64,000 nt of DNA from JAVBMU01 sp031551755. Its GTDB lineage: Bacteria > Actinomycetota > Actinomycetes > Actinomycetales > Cellulomonadaceae. Below the pieces are notes generated by a model that saw only the letters and a list, made by a program, of their open reading frames with translations, was not told the DNA's origin and did not search any database. Where the stretch lies: contig JAVBNE010000006.1 of NCBI GenBank assembly GCA_031551755.1, forward strand, positions 1 through 64,000. The letters are read 5' to 3'. This document shows positions 58,076 through 64,000 of this stretch, piece after piece. The stretch's first letter is position 1. Each line of letters begins with the position of its first letter. A program made the translations under genes and the position numbers.

Positions 58076-59518
58076 TCAGGACCCGCCGAGGGACCCGACG
58101 GCCGTGACGAAGGCGTCGCCGCGATCAGCGTAGGAGCGGAACTGGTCCATCGAGGCGCACGCAGGAGCCAGTAACACCGTGTCGCCTGGCTGGGCAAGAC
58201 GGTGCGCATGGTCAACGGCGCGGGACATCACGGTCCCAGTCTCACCAGGTTCGACCACCACGACGGGGATATCCGGCGCGTGTCGCCGGAGCGCTCCGGC
58301 GATCGGCTCGGGATCGACACCGATCACCACCGCCGCCCGCAGTTGGCCGGCCCGCTCGATGACAAGGTCGTCGAAGGCCGCGCCCTTGGCCAGCCCACCA
58401 GCGATCCAGACCACGGAGCCCGCATCGAAGGCAGCCAGCGACGCGGCTGCGGCGTGGGCGTTCGTCGCCTTCGAATCATCGACGTAGGCGACTCGATCAA
58501 GACTGCGAACGGTCGCGATCCGGTGTCCGCCCGGCCTAAATGCCCGTAACCCGGATCTGACTGCCTCGGCGGTGACTCCCCCGGCCCGAGCCAACGCGGC
58601 CGCTGCCAGAGAGTTGGCCACGACATGTCCGGGCACCCGACCATCCGGACCGGCCATCGCCACCAGATCGTCCAACGTGGCAAGCTCAACGGCCGTCCGC
58701 TGCCGGTCGGGGTCACCGGCCTCCGTGTGGAAGGCTCGGTCGACCAACATGCCTTCGACCACGCCAAGCTGCCCGACTGCCGGTGCACCCAAAGTGAAAC
58801 CCACAGCGCGCGCACCCTCCGCCACTTCGGCCGCCCGCACCAGCTCCTCGGTCTGCCGGTCAGCCACCGAGTACACGCAGGCCACCGTCGCCCCGGAGTA
58901 AATCCGACCCTTGTCGGCGGCATAAGCAGCGAGGCCACCGTGCCAGTCGAGGTGGTCCGGCGCCACATTGAGCACGGCGCCGGCGTGGACTGTCATGGTG
59001 TGCGTGAAGTGAAGCTGGAAACTGGACAGTTCGACAGCCAGCGCGTCAAGGGTCCCATCCTGGGCGGCGGCGACGACCGGTGCGCCGACATTGCCTACCG
59101 CGGGCGCCTGGAGCCCCGCCGCGCGCAGGATCGAGGCGAGCATCTCCACAGTGGTGGTCTTGCCGTTGGTCCCGGTCACCGCCAGCCACGGGGCGAATCG
59201 CCCGTCTGGTCGCCGGGCACGCAACCGCCAGGCCAACTCGACCTCACTCCAGATCGGCACCCCGAGGCCGGCAGCGGCCTGCAGGATCGGACCGTGAGGT
59301 GGCCAACCCGGTGAAGCGATGATGAGATCGAATGCGGCCAGATCCACTGCGTCCACGTCGGTTTGGTCGGCGTCGGGTGCGGCCTGATCCACGGTCCGAA
59401 CCGAGGCCACCAGCGGGGCCAATGCCGCGACGGCCGCCCGGCCGGAGACGCCCAACCCGGCAACCAAGACTCGCGATCGTTCGAGGGGAACTGCGGGCTC
59501 GACGGCGCCGGCAGCCAC
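58076..59518 (-). CDS. murD: UDP-MurNAc-L-alanine-D-glutamate ligase
   Basis: Adds D-glutamate to the precursor. The 480-residue ligase has VLVAGLGVSGRAAV, SPGWPPHGP, ATP loop VTGTNGKTTTVEML and AGGLAKGAAFD. I use GTG 59518, which shares one base with the mraY stop and follows GGTGG; GTG 59533 would overlap mraY by 16 nt. Confidence 0.96.
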   Translation of the reverse strand: MAAGAVEPAVPLERSRVLVAGLGVSGRAAVAALAPLVASVRTVDQAAPDADQTDVDAVDLAAFDLIIASPGWPPHGPILQAAAGLGVPIWSEVELAWRLRARRPDGRFAPWLAVTGTNGKTTTVEMLASILRAAGLQAPAVGNVGAPVVAAAQDGTLDALAVELSSFQLHFTHTMTVHAGAVLNVAPDHLDWHGGLAAYAADKGRIYSGATVACVYSVADRQTEELVRAAEVAEGARAVGFTLGAPAVGQLGVVEGMLVDRAFHTEAGDPDRQRTAVELATLDDLVAMAGPDGRVPGHVVANSLAAAALARAGGVTAEAVRSGLRAFRPGGHRIATVRSLDRVAYVDDSKATNAHAAAASLAAFDAGSVVWIAGGLAKGAAFDDLVIERAGQLRAAVVIGVDPEPIAGALRRHAPDIPVVVVEPGETGTVMSRAVDHAHRLAQPGDTVLLAPACASMDQFRSYADRGDAFVTAVGSLGGS

Positions 59519-60600
59519 TAGCTGACCACCCACTCGGCGTAGAAGGTTCCCATCCCAAGGGCGACGAAGAGTCCCGCGATCAGCCAGAACCGGATCACGA
59601 TGGTGACCTCACCCCAGCCGGACAACTCGAAATGATGGTGCAAAGGCGCCATCTTGAAGACCCGCTTTCGAGTCAACTTGAAGAAGCCGATCTGGATGAC
59701 GTCCGACATCACGATGATGACGAACATGCCACCGAGAATGGCGCCCAGAATCTCGGTCCGGGACAGGATCGATAGCCCGGCGAGCGCCCCACCGAGCGCC
59801 AGGGCCCCGGTGTCGCCCATGAAGATCCGAGCCGGGCTCGCGTTCCACCAGAGAAAGCCGACACAGGCCCCCATGATCGCCGCCGCGACGATCGCCAGAT
59901 CCTGGGGATCGCGCGCTTCGTAGCAGCCAGCCCCGGCGGAGGCCAGTCGCTGACACGTCTGGTTGGTCTGCCATATGCCGACGAGAACATAAGCGCCGAA
60001 GACGATCAGCGACACACCCGTCGCCAACCCGTCCAGACCGTCGGTGAGGTTCACCGCGTTGGACCAGGCCGTGATCAAGAAATTTGCCCAGATCACGAAA
60101 AGGATCAATCCGACCGTTGCCCCCGCGAAGGCGAGGTCGAGGTTCGTGTCGCGCAGAAAGGAGATGTTGGTCGAGGCCGGGGTACGCCCATGATCGTTGG
60201 GGAACTGCAGTGCCAGCACCGCGAAGATGACCCCGACCGCTCCCTGACCGACGATCTTCTGCCATTCCGACAGGCCGAGACTGCGCTGCTTCTTGATCTT
60301 GGTGAAGTCATCCAGGAAACCGACCAGACCGAGTCCCGTCATGAGGAACAACACCAGAAGCGAGGACACGCTCGGCAGTCGACCGGTCACCAGGCAGGAC
60401 GTGACCCAACCGATGAGCGTGGCACCGATGACCACCACTCCACCCATCGTGGGTGTGCCACGTTTGGTGAAGTGCGCGGTCGGACCGTCCTGGCGAATGA
60501 ACTGCCCGTAGTTGCGGTGGATCAGGAAGCGGATGAACAGCGGCGTGCCGAAGAGCGCGATCAGCAGCGAGACACCGGCAGCGACCAGAACCGCAATCAC
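59518..60600 (-). CDS. mraY: Phospho-MurNAc-pentapeptide transferase
   Basis: Makes lipid I by moving phospho-MurNAc-pentapeptide to undecaprenyl phosphate. The 360-residue protein has about ten spans and the motifs DGPTAHFTKRGTPTMGG, FLDDFTKIKKQRSLGLSEWQK, NLTDGLDGLATG and APLHHHFELSGW. It starts at GTG 60600, overlapping murF by four bases. Confidence 0.98.
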   Translation of the reverse strand: MIAVLVAAGVSLLIALFGTPLFIRFLIHRNYGQFIRQDGPTAHFTKRGTPTMGGVVVIGATLIGWVTSCLVTGRLPSVSSLLVLFLMTGLGLVGFLDDFTKIKKQRSLGLSEWQKIVGQGAVGVIFAVLALQFPNDHGRTPASTNISFLRDTNLDLAFAGATVGLILFVIWANFLITAWSNAVNLTDGLDGLATGVSLIVFGAYVLVGIWQTNQTCQRLASAGAGCYEARDPQDLAIVAAAIMGACVGFLWWNASPARIFMGDTGALALGGALAGLSILSRTEILGAILGGMFVIIVMSDVIQIGFFKLTRKRVFKMAPLHHHFELSGWGEVTIVIRFWLIAGLFVALGMGTFYAEWVVS

Positions 60601-62003
60601 GAGGCTGCCCCTCCGTCACCGGCCACCAACCAGTCTCCGAGCCGCCACAGCCCTGACCCGTTGGAGGACTTGACGAGCACCACATCACCGGGCCGCAGCT
60701 CGGCCCGGAGCAGCTCCTTCGCCTCGTCGAGGTCAGCCACGAACCGCGACTCATCCCCCCAAGAACCCTCATGCACCGCGCCATCGTAAATGCTCCCGGC
60801 ACCCGATCCGACCACGATCAGCAAGTCGATGTTCAGCCTGACGACCAGTCGGCCGATCGCGTCATGGGCCTCCCGCGAGCCTTCGCCGAGCTCCAGCATC
60901 TGGCCGAGGACTGCGATCGACCGTCGTTGCCGCCCGGACATTACAGCCAAGGTGCGCAGTGCCGCCCGCATGGAATCGGGGTTGGCATTGTAGGAATCGT
61001 CGATGACGGTGACATGGTCTGAGCGTTCAGTGACCTGCATCCGATGAGGGCTGCGGGCAGTGGCCCCGGAGAGGCCGGCCGCCACCTCGCCCGGCCCGAG
61101 ACCCAGCTCGAGGGCAGCTGCGCCCGCCGCGAGCGCATTGGTGACGTGGTGCTCACCGACCAGCTGGAGCGTGACCTCGGCACGCACATCGCCGGGCGCT
61201 CGTAAGGTGAAGGCCGCATGACCGTCGCGATCCGTCCGCACCTCCTCGGCCCGCACGTCAGCGGACAGAATCGTGCCGAAGGTCGTGACGCGACCTGGAG
61301 CCGAGTCGCTCATCGCGGCCACCCGCAGGTCGTCGGCGTTGAGCACGGCGACACCGCCCGGTGCGAGTCCGGTCAAGATCTCCCTTTTCGCGTCCGCGAC
61401 CGCTTCGATCCCGCCGAAGCCCCCGAGGTGTGCGGCACCGACCGCGAGGATGACGGCGACATCGGGCGGCGCGATCCGCGTGAGATAGGTCAGATGCCCG
61501 GAACCGCTGGCGCCCATCTCCAACACCAGGAACCGCGTCGTGGAGTCGGCCTCGAGGACCGTCAGCGGCATGCCGATCTCGTTGTTGAACGAGCCCTGCG
61601 GCACCACGACCGGCCCATGCGGGGCGAGCAGCTGACCCAGGAGGTCCTTGGTGGTCGTCTTGCCGACCGACCCGGTGACCCCGACCACCCGGGGCCCACC
61701 ATCTCCCCGCAACGTCGCGAGAACCTCCCGGGCGAGTTCCCCGAGAGCAAACTGGACATCCGGCACCACCACGCAGGGCACGTCGAGCTCCCGCGCGGAC
61801 AGCACGAGCGTCGCCCCGTTCGCCACAGCTGTCTCGGCGAAATCGTGACCGTCGACGTTCTCTCCGGGAAGGGCCACGAAGAGCGATCCCGGTACGACCC
61901 GCCGGGAGTCGATGACGACCGAGGTATGGACCCGGGTATCTGGGTCCGCGACCAACCGTCCGCCGGTCGCTGCGGCCACCTGCGCCGCAGTCAGCTCGAT
62001 CAT
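60597..62003 (-). CDS. murF: UDP-MurNAc-tripeptide-D-alanyl-D-alanine ligase
   Basis: Adds D-Ala-D-Ala to the tripeptide. The 468-residue ligase has the N-terminal substrate domain (SVVIDSRRVVPGSLFVALPG), the ATP loop VTGSVGKTTTKDLL, and DDSYNANPDSM. I place the start at ATG 62003 because the upstream frame runs into murE; ATG overlaps the murE stop by four bases. Confidence 0.97.
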   Translation of the reverse strand: MIELTAAQVAAATGGRLVADPDTRVHTSVVIDSRRVVPGSLFVALPGENVDGHDFAETAVANGATLVLSARELDVPCVVVPDVQFALGELAREVLATLRGDGGPRVVGVTGSVGKTTTKDLLGQLLAPHGPVVVPQGSFNNEIGMPLTVLEADSTTRFLVLEMGASGSGHLTYLTRIAPPDVAVILAVGAAHLGGFGGIEAVADAKREILTGLAPGGVAVLNADDLRVAAMSDSAPGRVTTFGTILSADVRAEEVRTDRDGHAAFTLRAPGDVRAEVTLQLVGEHHVTNALAAGAAALELGLGPGEVAAGLSGATARSPHRMQVTERSDHVTVIDDSYNANPDSMRAALRTLAVMSGRQRRSIAVLGQMLELGEGSREAHDAIGRLVVRLNIDLLIVVGSGAGSIYDGAVHEGSWGDESRFVADLDEAKELLRAELRPGDVVLVKSSNGSGLWRLGDWLVAGDGGAAS

Positions 62004-63616
62004 GCGCGCTGCTCCTTCGTGGGTTCGTCCTTGGCTTTCGCGGCCAGCGCGGCCCGCGCCTCCGCCCGGTCGTCGAGCGCATGGTTGACGCCCGAGATCT
62101 CCTGCCACACCTCGTGGCCGCGACCGGCCAGAAGAACCGTGTCCCCTGGGCCGGCGGCGGCTACCGCCGCCGCGATCGCCGCAGCTCGTGGAGCGATCTC
62201 GCGGACCTCCACGATGCGGGGGGGCGCCTGCTCAGCGGCCTCGTCTCTGGCAGTCAAGGCGCCCGGAAGCACCTCGGCCCGGATCGATGCGGCATCCTCA
62301 TCGTGCGGGTCGTCGTCGGTGACGATCACGATGTCGGCGCCCTCGACAGCTATCCGTCCCATGGTCGGCCGTTTTCCACGGTCGCGCTGACCGGTGGCCC
62401 CGAAGACCAGCACGAGGCGACCGTCCGTGGTTGGGCGGAGGGCAGCCATCGCCAGCGCAAGGGCGTCGGAGTTGTGCGCGAAGTCCACGATCACCCGCGG
62501 ATCGCTCTGCGCGACGACCTCCATCCGCCCTGGCACGACGGCGGTCAGGCCACCGACGGCGTCGAGCGCCGCCGTGAGATCCGCGATGGCGACACCGGAC
62601 TCGATCATCATGACCACGGCCAGCGCCGCATTGGCGATGTTGAAGCTACCCGGCAGGGGAATCGAGGTGCGCAGCTCCCGGCCGTCCCTGTGCCGCACGG
62701 TGAAGACCGAACCCAAGACGGAGGATTCCACGTCAGTGGCCACCCAGTCGGCGTCCTGGTCGGCGGTCGTCACGCGGAGTGTCACCACGGGGACCGTGGC
62801 GGCCGCAGCGAGCCGCACACCCCAGTCGTCGTCGACGATCACGACCCCGCGCTTTGCGTGCTCAGGAGTGAACAGGAGCGCCTTGGTGGCGAAGTAGGTT
62901 TCGAGGTCGCCGTGGAAGTCCAGATGGTCCTGGCTCAGGTTGGTGAACCCGGCGACGTCGAAGACGATGCCGTCCACCCGATGCAGCGCCAGCGCATGCG
63001 AGGAGACTTCCATCGCCAGGGTGCGCACGCCGTCGTCGCGCATCGCGGCCAGCAATCCCTGCAACTCCGGGGCTTCCGGGGTGGTGAGCTTGCTGGCGAC
63101 GGCGCGGTCCCCCGACCGGATCTCGACCGTTCCGATCAGCCCACCCAGCGAGCCCAGGGCGCGGGACGTGTGTTCCAGGAGATAGGTCGTCGTGGTCTTG
63201 CCGTTGGTGCCGGTGACTGCGAAGGTCGTCAACTGCTCGGCCGGATTGCCGAAGACCCACGCGGCCAACTCGCCCAGCAACCCACGCGGGTCGTCCGCGA
63301 CCAGAACGGGAACCCCGCCCAGGGAGTCACCCAAGGACTCGGCCCCGGCGGCATCGGTGAGCACTGCGTGGGCCCCGTGGGACACGGCCCGTGACGCGAA
63401 TGCCGCCCCATGGGAGTGGTCGCCTGCAAGCGCCACGAACAGTTCACCCGCGCAGACCACCCGGTCGTCGAGGGCCACGGACCAGACCTCGACGGCCGCC
63501 GCCGCCTCGGGCGCCAGCGCTCCAGGCAGCAATGTCAGGCCGAACCGGGTAGCCAAGTCTCCGAGTGTCCGCCGCGTGATCACGGCAGGCCGGATGCGCT
63601 CGATCGGAGAAGTCAC
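62000..63616 (-). CDS. murE: UDP-MurNAc-tripeptide synthetase, non-DAP motif
   Basis: Adds the third-position diamino acid to UDP-MurNAc-L-Ala-D-Glu. The 538-residue ligase shows VTGTNGKTTTTYLLE (134-148), the carbamylated-lysine region and GRMEVV. At the position of the DAP-recognising DNPR motif it has DDPH (435-438), so meso-diaminopimelate is unlikely; L-lysine or ornithine is more probable. The GTG start 63616 lies 45 nt after the ftsI stop. Confidence 0.97.
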   Translation of the reverse strand: MTSPIERIRPAVITRRTLGDLATRFGLTLLPGALAPEAAAAVEVWSVALDDRVVCAGELFVALAGDHSHGAAFASRAVSHGAHAVLTDAAGAESLGDSLGGVPVLVADDPRGLLGELAAWVFGNPAEQLTTFAVTGTNGKTTTTYLLEHTSRALGSLGGLIGTVEIRSGDRAVASKLTTPEAPELQGLLAAMRDDGVRTLAMEVSSHALALHRVDGIVFDVAGFTNLSQDHLDFHGDLETYFATKALLFTPEHAKRGVVIVDDDWGVRLAAAATVPVVTLRVTTADQDADWVATDVESSVLGSVFTVRHRDGRELRTSIPLPGSFNIANAALAVVMMIESGVAIADLTAALDAVGGLTAVVPGRMEVVAQSDPRVIVDFAHNSDALALAMAALRPTTDGRLVLVFGATGQRDRGKRPTMGRIAVEGADIVIVTDDDPHDEDAASIRAEVLPGALTARDEAAEQAPPRIVEVREIAPRAAAIAAAVAAAGPGDTVLLAGRGHEVWQEISGVNHALDDRAEARAALAAKAKDEPTKEQRA

Positions 63617-63660
63617 GTGTAGAACCTACCTTGCCAGGGCCGGTGTGCTCGTCGGCTGCC

Positions 63661-64000
63661 TCACCAGGTCGTCGGGAGGGCGACGTACGGCTCCTCACTC
63701 GGGGTGACGCCCATGTGCTCCAGGGTGAATCCCATGATGTCCGCGAAAACGGGTGCAGCCACGTCGCCACCGAAGGACGACGTCTTCGGGTCGCGAAGGA
63801 AGACCGATACGGTGTAGCGCGGATGATCCGCCGGGGCCACCCCGATGAACGACGACATAATGCCGGAGAGCTTCCCGTCACCACCGACGACCTGGGCGGT
63901 ACCGGTCTTGCCCGCCACGCGGTAACCCGGTACGGCCGCATGCGAACCAGTGCCCTTGTCGACGACCGCCTCCATCATCCGCAGCACCGTCTTCGCCGTT
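63661..64000 (-). CDS. ftsI: Septal penicillin-binding protein FtsI, C-terminal part
   Basis: Only the last 112 residues are in the window; the frame runs off the right edge. KTGTAQ (with AGKTGTAQVV) is the third active-site motif of class B transpeptidases, followed by SSFIGVAPADHPRYTVSVFL and a C-terminus with GGDVAAPVFADIM. The position before murE is standard for ftsI. The enzyme cross-links septal peptidoglycan together with FtsW. Confidence 0.93.
   Translation of the reverse strand, partial: TAKTVLRMMEAVVDKGTGSHAAVPGYRVAGKTGTAQVVGGDGKLSGIMSSFIGVAPADHPRYTVSVFLRDPKTSSFGGDVAAPVFADIMGFTLEHMGVTPSEEPYVALPTTW

Overview
The window is GC-rich chromosomal DNA from an actinomycete (Actinomycetota). 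The evidence is the gene content and order: argCJBDFR-argGH, pheST, infC-rpmI-rplT, a his operon, and a dcw cluster running ftsI-murE-murF-mraY-murD-ftsW-murG-murC-ftsQ-ftsZ-pgeF-sepF, then yggT-divIVA. GTG starts, 1-4 nt stop/start overlaps and apparently leaderless transcripts are common. MurE carries DDPH where diaminopimelate-adding enzymes have DNPR. That points to lysine or another diamino acid in the wall, as in many Micrococcales, but the genus cannot be named from this sequence. Nearly all of the window is core housekeeping DNA. I see no phage, insertion sequence, CRISPR array or tRNA gene.

Layout, left to right. Positions 1-320 hold a promoter and leader region for a ribosomal RNA operon reading off the left edge. 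From 518 to 11866, all on the minus strand, lie tyrS, mpg, a small P-loop kinase and the complete arginine pathway from argC to argH with its repressor argR; an ARG box lies over the argC promoter. An orphan XRE regulator follows, then a plus-strand group (acetyltransferase, quinone oxidoreductase, small membrane protein, methyltransferase). Positions 15375-22605 carry a minus-strand translation block (pheST, thpR, an rRNA/tRNA methyltransferase, rplT, rpmI, infC). From 22961 the plus strand has a Fur-type regulator with catalase, then a four-gene envelope-like cluster (DUF1844, coiled-coil membrane protein, secreted serine protease, GerW-like protein).

From 27168 to 34956 (minus) lie a TetR-controlled ABC exporter and the operon hisC-hisB-orf-hisH-hisA-sseB. 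Positions 35020-40809 are the most individual part: two duplicated Tat-type Rieske lipoproteins that share an upstream palindrome, a small membrane protein, two zinc alcohol dehydrogenases, and a RecQ-like helicase fused to a phosphoribosyltransferase-like tail. hisD, an S4 protein, a PPOX-type flavoprotein, dnaE, rluD, lspA and a TraR/DksA-like protein lead into the divIVA and dcw region, which fills the window to its right edge inside ftsI.

The points most worth a second look are: infC starting at an AUC codon and carrying a roughly 160-residue Ala/Lys/Pro tail; a recurring arrangement of a -10 box 6-7 nt before the start codon (leaderless mRNAs), often covered by an operator; the RecQ-phosphoribosyltransferase fusion; the duplicated Rieske/operator unit; the MurE DDPH motif; and a TraR/DksA protein that has lost three of four zinc cysteines.
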